NCBI GenBank assembly: GCA_964457335.1
Contig: CAYWGD010000003.1
Span: 62,001-126,000 of the forward strand
Reading direction: 5' to 3'
DNA: 64,000 nt
From: CAJBVW01 sp964457335
Lineage (GTDB): Bacteria > Myxococcota_A > UBA796 > SXON01
Shown: positions 24,881 to 34,859 of the stretch, one piece after another
Layout: the number at the start of each line of letters is the position of its first letter
Numbering within the stretch: the first letter of the stretch is position 1
Notes under the pieces: generated by a model
The model's database searches: none
What the model saw: only the letters and a program-made list of their open reading frames with translations
Told to the model about the DNA's origin: nothing
Program-made: the position numbers and the translations under genes

Positions 24881-25171
24881 GGCCGAACTCGCCCGGTGCC
24901 GCCTCATCCTCCGAGTTCCGTCGCCCTTTCCCGGCCGAACTCGCCCGATGCCGCCTCATCCTCCGAGTTCCGTCGCCCTTTCCCGGCCGAACTCGCCCGA
25001 TGCNNNNNNNNNNNNNNNNNNNNNNNNNNNNNNNNNNNNNNNNNNNNNNNNNNNNNNNNNNNNNNNNNNNNNNNNNNNNNNNNNNNNNNNNNNNNNNNNN
25101 NNNTGCCGCCTCATCCTCCGAGTTCCGTCGCCCTTTCCCGGCCGAACTCGCCCGATGCCGCCTCATCCTCC
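24881..25171. repeat. 52-bp tandem repeat (minisatellite) containing an assembly gap
   Basis: The unit begins GGCCGAACTCGCCCGATGCC. Two full units (24881-24932, 24933-24984) and part of a third precede the gap. After it come the end of one unit and most of another (25104-25171) before the sequence diverges. Units are almost identical (one G/A difference in the first). Each carries GAACTCG and its inverse CGAGTTC about 20 nt apart. The unit length is not a multiple of three and it lies between convergent genes, so it is not coding. The true copy number is unknown. Confidence 0.9.
25004..25103. other. 100-N scaffold gap
   Basis: Exactly 100 Ns, the conventional placeholder for a gap of unknown size. 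It falls inside the 52-bp tandem array, which explains why the assembly broke here. Confidence 0.99.
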
Positions 25172-25233
25172 AACTTCGCCCGCCGCCCGCGGCCCGCCCG
25201 CCGCCCGCGGCTGGCCCGCCGCCCGCCCGCGCC

Positions 25234-26010
25234 TCACCCCGCCCCGGGCGGCAGCCCGAGGAACCCCTGCACCCAGATCGCCTTCAGCACCAACCAGGTC
25301 ACCAGCCCCACCAGGTACAGCAGCGCCGGCGGCGCGAACGCGAGCACCACCGCCACGATGCCGATCCCCACGAGGTCCCAGGTGGGCCACCGGTGCTGGA
25401 CGGACACGCCTTGCAGCCACCCGAACACGGCGAAGCCGAACCCGCACGGGAGCCCCCACGGGATCGCCCAGGGCGCGCCGTTCACGAGGTCCGCGAAGAA
25501 CGGCTCCGACCCCACCACGCCGCGCGTGCCCGCAGCGGCCTCCACGCAGAGCTCAGTCACGGCCTTCGCCGCGCTCCCCCACGCGCTCCCCGCCAGGCCG
25601 TACAGGATCCCCGAGGTCGCTGCGAGGAACCCGTCGTCGTAGCGCCGCCCCAGCCGCAGGAGCGCCCACCGCGCAGGCACGGCGAGCACCACGGCGAGCG
25701 CGGCCCCACCCGCGGCCACGATCCCCCAGGCCCACGGCGATCGCAGCAACAGCGCCGCGAGCAGCACGCCGCTCCCGCCCCCGAGCACCGCCGCCTGCGC
25801 GAGCTGTCGTTGCGCCGGCACCTCCGTCAGCGCCGACACGTTCGGCCCTCCGCCTCCGGCCGTCGCGGCTCCCACCGCGCCCGCCACGCGCGCCTGGCGC
25901 CGACTCCCGCCATCCCCGGGCCCACCGCCATCCCCGCGTGCGCCGCCCTCCCCGGGCGCACCCCCGCCAATCCCGGGCGCGCCCTCCTCGGCCACGCCCA
26001 CCCCCTTCAC
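25234..26010 (-). CDS. polytopic membrane protein of unknown function
   Basis: 258 residues from a GTG that overlaps the previous stop codon (GTGA). Residues 1-50 are Gly/Ala-rich and disordered. About five hydrophobic segments follow: AAVLGGGSGVLLAALLL, WGIVAAGGAALAVVLAV, a weak one around FLAATSGILYGLAGSAW, WGLPCGFGFAVFGWL and the pair LVGIGIVAVVLAFAPPALLYLVGLVTWLVL. I recognise no family. It is the third gene of the response regulator / DUF1207-like / membrane protein operon, each junction being a 4-nt overlap, so the three proteins probably work together at the membrane. Confidence 0.7.
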   Translation of the reverse strand: MKGVGVAEEGAPGIGGGAPGEGGARGDGGGPGDGGSRRQARVAGAVGAATAGGGGPNVSALTEVPAQRQLAQAAVLGGGSGVLLAALLLRSPWAWGIVAAGGAALAVVLAVPARWALLRLGRRYDDGFLAATSGILYGLAGSAWGSAAKAVTELCVEAAAGTRGVVGSEPFFADLVNGAPWAIPWGLPCGFGFAVFGWLQGVSVQHRWPTWDLVGIGIVAVVLAFAPPALLYLVGLVTWLVLKAIWVQGFLGLPPGAG

Positions 26011-26942
26011 CGCCGCTCCTCGTCCACCCGGTCGTACGCCAGCACCACCCCGAGCCACGCCTCGGTGCCCGGCCGCAACTTCCCCGTGTCCTCCGGCCCG
26101 TAGCGCCCGGCGAGGCCGAGCCGCAGCCGGTGGGTCCGCGCCACGAGCCGTGCCCCCGCCTGCCCGCCCACCGCGGGCGTCCAGCCGTCCTCCTGCGCCA
26201 CGCGCAGGTCGACCGCGCCGTACGGCGCCAACCTCCACGGCCCCTCGGCCTCCACCCCCGCCGAGAACCCGAACGGCTCGGCCTCCGGCAGCGTGTGCAA
26301 CAGCGCCCACGCCGAGGCGTACACCCGCGCCGGCCCGAGCTGCCGCGCGCCCCAGAGCCGCGCCCACTCCCGGCTGTAGGCCTCGAAGTTCGCGGGCAGC
26401 ACCGCGTTGTCGCGCACCCCGTCGCCGTAGTGCGCCGAGAGGTGCGCCCACTCGAGCCGCGCCGACCAGGGCCCCGCCACGAGGTCGACCGGAAGCGCGA
26501 ACCACCCGTCGAACGTCTCGAAGTCGAAGATGAGCGGCCCGTCCCCGACAAAACCGAGGAAAAGCGCGGTGGCGAGCCCGACCTGGAGCCGCGCGTCCCC
26601 CCACGCGAGCTCCACCAGGGGCACCGGCAGCGCGAGCGTCGTGTCGATCCCCGCGCCGCCCACCGCGTGCACGGTGATCGACGACCGGGGCGCCCGCGAG
26701 TCCGCCAACGGGTCCTCCCAGATCGGCGCGGGTGGGAGCGCCCGCACCGCGACGCCGCGCTCGGCGGCCGCACCCCCATCCTCCGCGCCGCCAGTCTCCG
26801 CGGCCACGCGCACCGCCGCCTCTGCGGCCGCGCCCCCATCCTCCGCGCCGCCAGTCTCCGCGGCCACGGGCTCCGCCGCCTCCGCCCCCTCCGACGCCCC
26901 CACCTCCGCGACCTCCACGGCCTCCGGGGCCCCCACGGTCAC
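26007..26942 (-). CDS. DUF1207-like beta-barrel-type protein
   Basis: 311 residues. Residues from about 70 on resemble DUF1207 proteins: WEDPLADSRAPRSS (family: LLADPREP), LVELAWGDARLQVGLATALFL, FDFETFDGWFALPVDLVAGPWSARLEWAHLSAHYGDG, with many short amphipathic strands of an outer-membrane type. Unusually, no signal peptide is present. Instead the first 65 residues are an Ala/Glu/Gly-rich tract built from a 20-residue repeat duplicated exactly at DNA level (60-bp units 26761-26820 and 26821-26880). The GTG start overlaps the response regulator stop (GTGA). The frame is open further upstream, but only across the regulator gene. Family assignment is from remembered motifs. Confidence 0.6.
   Translation of the reverse strand: MTVGAPEAVEVAEVGASEGAEAAEPVAAETGGAEDGGAAAEAAVRVAAETGGAEDGGAAAERGVAVRALPPAPIWEDPLADSRAPRSSITVHAVGGAGIDTTLALPVPLVELAWGDARLQVGLATALFLGFVGDGPLIFDFETFDGWFALPVDLVAGPWSARLEWAHLSAHYGDGVRDNAVLPANFEAYSREWARLWGARQLGPARVYASAWALLHTLPEAEPFGFSAGVEAEGPWRLAPYGAVDLRVAQEDGWTPAVGGQAGARLVARTHRLRLGLAGRYGPEDTGKLRPGTEAWLGVVLAYDRVDEERR
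26761..26880. repeat. 60-bp direct repeat inside the DUF1207-like gene
   Basis: Two nearly identical 60-bp units (26761-26820, 26821-26880) encode a 20-residue Ala/Glu/Gly-rich repeat in the N-terminal region of the minus-strand protein. The length keeps frame. It may vary in copy number between strains. Confidence 0.85.
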
Positions 26943-27571
26943 CGCCCGAGGCGCAGGAGCGCCGCGTGCACCGCCGCGATCAGCGCCCGCGCCTCCGGGA
27001 CCGGCGGCGCGTCGATCCACCGCCGCCCGCCGAGCGGCTTCCCGCCCCCGGTCGTCTCCGACCGCAGCGCCGCGTGCTCGGCGCCCGGCAGCGCCCGCAC
27101 CAGCTCCACCAGCCGCGCCACGAGCGCGTCCGCCTGCTCGGGCTCCGCCGCCTCGTGCGCCGCCACCGTGAGCGCGAAGGCCTGCTCCGCCCACGCGCGC
27201 CGCCGGTCGCGCCCAGCGTCCGCGAGCGCCTGCTCCAGCGCCGCGTACAGGTCCCGCAGCCGGAACGGCTTCAGCACGTAGTCCCGCGCGCCCGCCGCGT
27301 AGGCGTCCACCGCCGTCTCGACGGTCCCGAACCCGGTCATGAGCACCGCCGGCACCCCGCCGGACGCCGCCGCGCGGAGCACCTCGATCCCGTCGATCCC
27401 CGGGAGCTTCAGGTCCGTGAGCACGAGATCCGGGGGCTCGCGACCGATGGCATCCCGCCCCTGCTCGCCGTCGGGCACCACCGCGACGTCCATCCCCCGC
27501 CCGCGGAGGTACTCCGCCAGCAGCTCGCGGATCGCGGGCTCGTCGTCGACGACCAGGACACGGACCGGCAT
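26939..27571 (-). CDS. response regulator, receiver domain with unknown output
   Basis: 210 residues. The receiver domain is complete: acidic pocket VVDDE (D9, D10), phospho-acceptor D53 in LVLTDLKLPG, T79 in VLMTGFGTVE and K101 in DYVLKPFRLRDL. The C-terminal 90 residues (DAGRDRRRAWAEQAFALTVAAHE..., LVRALPGAEHAALRS..., RALIAAVHAALLRLGR) are helical and lack a recognisable DNA-binding, AAA+ or GGDEF domain. Output is therefore probably protein-protein. No histidine kinase is adjacent. It heads the coupled three-gene operon and is divergent from 27616 with only 44 bp between start codons. Confidence 0.85.
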   Translation of the reverse strand: MPVRVLVVDDEPAIRELLAEYLRGRGMDVAVVPDGEQGRDAIGREPPDLVLTDLKLPGIDGIEVLRAAASGGVPAVLMTGFGTVETAVDAYAAGARDYVLKPFRLRDLYAALEQALADAGRDRRRAWAEQAFALTVAAHEAAEPEQADALVARLVELVRALPGAEHAALRSETTGGGKPLGGRRWIDAPPVPEARALIAAVHAALLRLGR

Positions 27572-27615
27572 CGGGGCCTCGGCCAGGGATGCTATCGTGC
27601 CGCCAGGGAGCGGCG

Positions 27616-28233
27616 ATGGCTCGGATCGAAAAGGTGGACCGCGGGCTGGGGGCGCGGTTGGACGAGATCGAGCAGAAGATGTTCCTTCTCAAGATCAACT
27701 ACGAGAAGTACTTCTCGGGGCTCGAGCGCGTGGAGCCGCTGCGCGAGCGCGAAGAGCTCCGGCGCGCCATGCGCGACTTCCTCGACGAGCCGATCAAGAA
27801 CTCGGTCCAGCGTTTTCGCTACCAGACGCTCAAGTCGCGCTTCCAGAGCCTCGAGCTCTACTGGCAGCGCAACCTCACGCTGATGGAGCGGGGGACGCAC
27901 CCCAAGATGCGGTTCCGGGCCGACGCGCGCGAGCGCATGCGGGAAGCCGAGCCCGAGGCGCTCTCGCCGTCCCAGATCCAGGTGCTCGAGGAGCGGCAGG
28001 CGGCGCAGGAGAAAGAGGAGCGCGCCTACAAGCTCGTGTACGACAAGTACCTCGAGGCGCGGGCGAAGTGCGGGCAGAGCACCGACCTGTCCTTCGACGC
28101 GGTGCGCGACGCGCTCAAGAAGCAGGTCCGCACCATCAAGTCCACCTACCAGTGCGACGGCGTGAAGTTCCGCGTGGTGGTCGAGGACGGCAAGGCCAAG
28201 GTCAAGGCCGTGCCCCAGGGCGTCGCCTCCTAA
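27616..28233 (+). CDS. MXAN_5187-like coiled-coil protein
   Basis: 205 residues, cytosolic, strongly helical and charged. The N-terminal segment LDEIEQKMFLLKINYEKYFSGLERVEPLRERE and the following FRYQTLKSRFQSLELYWQRNLTLMERGTHPKMRFR resemble the conserved C-terminal domain of the Myxococcus MXAN_5187 family. The C-terminal part (YDKYLEARAKCGQSTDLSFDAVRDALKKQVRTIK) contains the second conserved block, then FRVVVEDGKAKVKAVP. Function in the family is not known to me. ATG 27616 is preceded by AGGGAG. Confidence 0.75.
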   Translation: MARIEKVDRGLGARLDEIEQKMFLLKINYEKYFSGLERVEPLREREELRRAMRDFLDEPIKNSVQRFRYQTLKSRFQSLELYWQRNLTLMERGTHPKMRFRADARERMREAEPEALSPSQIQVLEERQAAQEKEERAYKLVYDKYLEARAKCGQSTDLSFDAVRDALKKQVRTIKSTYQCDGVKFRVVVEDGKAKVKAVPQGVAS

Positions 28234-28317
28234 CAATCCCTCGAATCCCCGCCGCGGAGCCCGGCGCACCTACACGGCCACTACTCTCGCTACCCGATCG
28301 CCGCGTACATGGGGTAG

Positions 28318-28707
28318 ATGCGAGACATGCTCGCCCTCGCCCTGGTCTCCTCCGCCCTCGCCGCGCCCCCGGCATGGACCCTCGCTCCCTTCGGGGTCGG
28401 TGTCTACCTGCACGGGAAGCCCGTGCGCGGGGCGGCCTACTCCCTCACCCAGGCCGCGGGGATCACCACCTTGGCCATCGCCACGTCGAACGCCTACGCC
28501 GCCGCCGAGGACGAGGACGACGCGCGCTTCGAGCAGTGGCAGGGCATCTCCATCGCGGGGGTGTCGGTGGCGGCGGTGAGCTACCTCGCCTCCGTGCTCG
28601 ACGGCTCGCGGCTGCACGAGCTCGAGCTGGAAGAGGCGAGCGAAGAGGCCCGGGCCCGGGTGACGGGCTGGGATCAGGCCCGCGCGATCGCGGCGAAGGA
28701 GCGGTGA
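28318..28707 (+). CDS. small exported/membrane protein
   Basis: 129 residues. MRDMLALALVSSALA is a plausible signal peptide with cleavage after ALA. PFGVGVYLHGKPVRGAAYSLTQAAGITTLAIATS and QWQGISIAGVSVAAVSYLASVLDG are two weakly hydrophobic segments in the arrangement seen in small DUF5683/P13-like proteins. A charged helical tail ends the protein. Its TGA overlaps the ATG of the next gene by one base (TGATG), so the two are translationally coupled. Confidence 0.65.
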   Translation: MRDMLALALVSSALAAPPAWTLAPFGVGVYLHGKPVRGAAYSLTQAAGITTLAIATSNAYAAAEDEDDARFEQWQGISIAGVSVAAVSYLASVLDGSRLHELELEEASEEARARVTGWDQARAIAAKER

Positions 28708-29696
28708 TGGACGTCCAGGACATCGAGCGCACCGGGATCCTGGTGGGGCTCGACGCCGAGCAGCGCGCCCAGGCGCTCGCGGCGTTGAAGCACTACGAGG
28801 TCGGCCCCGGCGAGGTGCTGCTCGAGGAAGGCGAGCCCGATCGGAGCATGCTGATCGTGGTGGACGGCGAGCTCGAGGTGACGCTCGGGGGCGTGCCCCT
28901 GGCGCGTATGGGCCGCGGCGAGCTCGCGGGCGAGATGGCGTTGTTCGGCAGCTTCGACCGCCGCTCGGCCACCGTCACCTCGCGCACGGCCGCCAAGGTG
29001 CTCATCCTCGACGAGGAGGGCCTCCGCTTCCTGCGTCTCGGCGACAACCCGATCGCGCGCAACCTCGAGAAGCTCGCGGTCCGCACCATCGCCACGCGCC
29101 TGCGCGAGACCGACCAGCGCATCGCCGGCCGCGCCCCCGGCGAGCCGCTCGGCCCGGGCAACCAGCGGGGCATCCTCGGAAAGCTCGGCCGCGCGCTCGG
29201 CGTCGGCGCGGAGCTCCCCCGCGGCCCCGCGCCCCGCGTGGTCGACGTGCTCAAGGCCACCCACGGGTTCGCCGGCCGCGAGGACGACATCCTCAAGGCC
29301 GTCGCCGCGCGGCTGCAGCTCGCCGCGTTCGCCGCGGGCGACACCATCGTCCACGAGGGCCGCGAGGGCGACGACGCCTACATCATCGGCGAAGGCCGGG
29401 TGGGCGTGTACTGCAACGTCGGCACCGAGCGCTACGAGCGGGTCGCCACGCTCGGCCCCGGCCACGTGTTCGGCGTCGTCGCGCTCGCCGACGCGCGCAG
29501 CCGCACCGCCACCTGCCGCGCGATCGAGCCCTGCTACCTCGTGCGCATCACCGGCAGCACCTTCCGCGCGCTCGAGAGCGAGGGCACCCCCGAGGGGCGC
29601 GCCTTCCGCCGCGGCCTCATCGACGCGCTCTCCGTGCAGCTCCGGCTCGCCAACGAGCACCTCCTCACGCTCACGGCGCGGCCGAACATCCACTGA
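28707..29696 (+). CDS. protein with two cyclic-nucleotide-binding domains
   Basis: 329 residues. Two cNMP-binding (Crp-type beta-roll) domains, about 10-135 and 185-305, are joined by a Gly/Pro linker. Each shows the VGPGEVLLEEGEPDRSMLIVVDGELEV / FAAGDTIVHEGREGDDAYIIGEGRVGV pattern and a phosphate-binding-cassette region (GELAGEMALFGSFDRRSATV; GHVFGVVALADARSRTATC). The second cassette lacks the usual Glu/Arg pair in full, so ligand binding there is uncertain. No DNA-binding HTH is present, so it is not a Crp regulator but probably a sensor or effector adaptor. It has an ideal GAAGGAG ribosome binding site. Confidence 0.85.
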   Translation: MDVQDIERTGILVGLDAEQRAQALAALKHYEVGPGEVLLEEGEPDRSMLIVVDGELEVTLGGVPLARMGRGELAGEMALFGSFDRRSATVTSRTAAKVLILDEEGLRFLRLGDNPIARNLEKLAVRTIATRLRETDQRIAGRAPGEPLGPGNQRGILGKLGRALGVGAELPRGPAPRVVDVLKATHGFAGREDDILKAVAARLQLAAFAAGDTIVHEGREGDDAYIIGEGRVGVYCNVGTERYERVATLGPGHVFGVVALADARSRTATCRAIEPCYLVRITGSTFRALESEGTPEGRAFRRGLIDALSVQLRLANEHLLTLTARPNIH

Positions 29697-29705
29697 CGGG
29701 CGCGC

Positions 29706-29783
29706 CCCCCGCGAAGACGCGGGGGTCGGTGCCCTCCAGGGTCGGGCGTCCGCCCTCCGTCGGCGGGCCGCGCGCCCGCCGAC
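29706..29783. repeat. dispersed double-hairpin repeat, copy C
   Basis: The first stem is CCCCCGC / GCGGGGG (29706-29712, 29719-29725) with loop GAAGAC. The second is GTCGGCGGGC / GCCCGCCGAC (29759-29768, 29774-29783) with loop CGCGC. Loops and the CCTCCAGGGTCGGGC connector match copy A at 1462-1543 while stem bases co-vary. The similar C/G-rich tail continues to about 29880. Confidence 0.75.
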
Positions 29784-29965
29784 CGGCCGGGGCCTGCCAA
29801 CCCCACGCCGCCTCCGGCGCCCCGCCCGTCGCGCCCCGGCCGCCTTCCGGTCCCCTCGCGCGGCGCGAGCGGCGGACAACCTCGAACTCTTCGTCGCCAT
29901 GCGTCCCGTGGACGACCGTGTGCCGCGCGCTCACGTCGCGCCCGGCGGGGCCCGCTCGGCGCGCT

Positions 29966-30018
29966 TGTGGACAACCTGCGGATAAAGGGGGGTAGCGGTA
30001 GGGACAAGGTGTGGACAC
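29966..30018. promoter_or_regulatory. cluster of DnaA-box-like motifs
   Basis: TGTGGACAA (29966-29974) is the exact complement of TTGTCCACA, the box form used in high-GC bacteria. TGCGGATAA (29977-29985) and TGTGGACAC (30010-30018) each differ from a consensus box by one base. They share orientation. DnaA is known to regulate ribonucleotide reductase genes in some bacteria, and boxes also mark origins; the position before nrdJ suggests the former. Confidence 0.45.
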
Positions 30019-30031
30019 ACTATGTAGTGTG
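30016..30031. promoter_or_regulatory. palindromic operator-like site upstream of nrdJ
   Basis: CACACTATGTAGTGTG has 7-bp perfect arms around a TG centre. It resembles the NrdR box (ACAC-W-AT-rich-W-GTGT) but is 2 bp shorter at the centre, and only one copy is visible whereas NrdR usually uses two. It lies 40 bp upstream of the likely -35 element. Confidence 0.45.
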
Positions 30032-30070
30032 ACACGTCAACAGAAACCCCAAGATGTGGGGGTCGGAGGC

Positions 30071-30100
30071 TTGACCTCAGCCGGAGGGCCCCATTAGGAT
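30071..30100 (+). promoter_or_regulatory. sigma-70-type promoter of nrdJ
   Basis: TTGACC (30071-30076), 18-bp spacer, TAGGAT (30095-30100). This is a good match to housekeeping -35/-10 elements in otherwise G/C-rich sequence and would give a leader of roughly 120 nt before the nrdJ ATG. Confidence 0.5.
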
Positions 30101-30228
30101 CGCTGGCGTTCGGACCCCGCCGCCCTCAGTGCGGGCGTGCTCGTGGGTCCGGGCTCCCGCCCGACGTCCGCCTTTCTCCCCCCGTCCCTGCCCCCCGTCC
30201 GCGCCGCACGCCCCCGCCTGGAGTCCCC

Positions 30229-33873
<3,645 letters not shown>

Positions 33874-33886
33874 CACGCTGACACAT

Positions 33887-33924
33887 GGTGATACGGCTCA
33901 CTGACACAGGTGAGCCGTATCACC
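33887..33924. terminator. perfect 15-bp hairpin between convergent genes
   Basis: GGTGATACGGCTCAC (33887-33901) and GTGAGCCGTATCACC (33910-33924) pair perfectly around the loop TGACACAG, 13 nt after the nrdJ stop and 14 nt from the stop of the convergent gene. No T-run follows on either side. It is probably a bidirectional terminator, or a protein-binding palindrome; TGACAC recurs before and in the loop. Confidence 0.6.
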
Positions 33925-33937
33925 GTGTATCGGCCTC

Positions 33938-34543
33938 CTACGCCCGCTCCACGGTGGGCTCCGGCAGCACGAGGCGCAAACCTTCGACCTGCGCCGCCGC
34001 GAGGATCTCGAGGTTCGGGAAGCCCTCGCCGTCCACGCGCCCCTCGCGGAGCCGCGCGGGTCGCACGTGCGCGGCCCCGCCCGGCTCGAAGCGGTAGCGG
34101 CGCCCCTCCCACACCTGCTCGAAGCGCCGGAGCAGCTTCGGCAGCAGCCGCCCCGTGAGCGGCACGGCGGGGCCGAAGCCCTCGACCGCCACCCGCGCGA
34201 AGGGCGCGTCCGCGCCCGGGGCCTCGACGGTCACCGCCCAGCGGAGGCCGGTCTCCTCCCAGCTGAACGCGCCGAGCTGCTTGGGGATGCCCCAGTTGCG
34301 GCGCCCGGCCTCCACGCTCGCGCCCGTGGAGACCCGGATGGCGTCGACCGACAGCGGCGGCAGGCGGCCGCTCACCCAGAAGACCTCGTCGTAGGGGCCG
34401 ACGGGCGACGCGGTGTAGCGCGCGAAGGCCAAGAGCCCCCTGCGCCCGTCCCGCGCGCGGGCGAGGCAGACCAGGGCGTGGCCCTCGAGGGTCCAGGGTG
34501 GGGGCGCGGAGAGGAGGGTGGTGGAGTCGAGCGGAGCGGTCAT
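33938..34543 (-). CDS. acetoacetate decarboxylase-like fold protein
   Basis: 201 residues resembling the acetoacetate decarboxylase (ADC) beta-barrel family: ARYTASPVGPYDEVFWVSG, a conserved GRRNWGIPKQLGAFSWE block and later VPLTGRLLPKLLRRFEQVWEG. In true ADC a specific Lys forms the Schiff base; I cannot place it with confidence here, so the enzyme activity is not claimed. ATG 34543 (MTAPLD) is preferred over an in-frame ATG at 34570 because the family start is close to it. It is convergent with nrdJ. Confidence 0.7.
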   Translation of the reverse strand: MTAPLDSTTLLSAPPPWTLEGHALVCLARARDGRRGLLAFARYTASPVGPYDEVFWVSGRLPPLSVDAIRVSTGASVEAGRRNWGIPKQLGAFSWEETGLRWAVTVEAPGADAPFARVAVEGFGPAVPLTGRLLPKLLRRFEQVWEGRRYRFEPGGAAHVRPARLREGRVDGEGFPNLEILAAAQVEGLRLVLPEPTVERA

Positions 34544-34575
34544 GCACCCAAGGTAGGGCCGGGGTAGCATCAGGC

Positions 34576-34846
34576 ATGCTCCTCCTCTTCCTGGCCTGCG
34601 AGTGCGAGCCCGCTCACGACGGGCGGACCGCCCCCCCGCCGGGGGACCCCGCCCTCTGCCCGCCCTGACGCCACGACGCGCTGGGCGGGCCTTCAGAGCG
34701 AGAGGGCGCTGACCGCCGGGGACCTCGACGGGGACGGCGTGGACGAGCTCGTCGTGGCCGACCCCTACGGGGTGACCGACGCGCGGCCCGACGGCGCGGG
34801 CGTGGTGTGGCGCGTCGACCTCGGGGTGGTGCTCGCCGGCGAGTAG
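34576..34846 (+). pseudogene. decayed FG-GAP lipoprotein gene
   Basis: The first 31 codons from ATG 34576 encode a lipoprotein start (MLLLFLACECEPAHDG, Cys8) and end at TGA 34666. A different frame then reads LTAGDLDGDGVDELVVADPYG... WRVDLGVVLAGE to TAG 34844. That is one FG-GAP repeat of the type found in the lipoproteins at 38-53 kb. The two halves are out of frame, and most of a normal gene (several hundred residues) is absent. It is best read as an internally deleted remnant. Confidence 0.65.
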
Positions 34847-34859
34847 GGCCCGAGAGCCT

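Larger units (their letters stand above)
29697..30228. other. 532-bp intergenic region upstream of nrdJ
   Basis: No gene is supported. From left to right it holds copy C of the hairpin repeat (29706-29783, similarity to about 29880), DnaA-box-like motifs (29966-30018), a 16-nt palindrome (30016-30031), a sigma-70-like promoter (30071-30100) and about 120 nt of leader before the nrdJ start. I find no cobalamin-riboswitch B12 box (GCCACTG-like) in the leader. Confidence 0.7.

Noticed and set aside
24881..25171. Regularly spaced repeat that could be taken for a CRISPR array
   Set aside because: The whole 52-bp unit is repeated; there are no unique spacers and no cas genes nearby.
29941..30060. 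Chromosomal origin (oriC)
   Set aside because: Only three imperfect DnaA boxes, no clear AT-rich unwinding element and no dnaA, dnaN or gidA nearby; a regulatory role for nrdJ is simpler.
30101..30228. Cobalamin riboswitch before nrdJ
   Set aside because: No B12-box-like GCCACTG or the expected multi-stem leader was seen; the leader is too short and C-rich.
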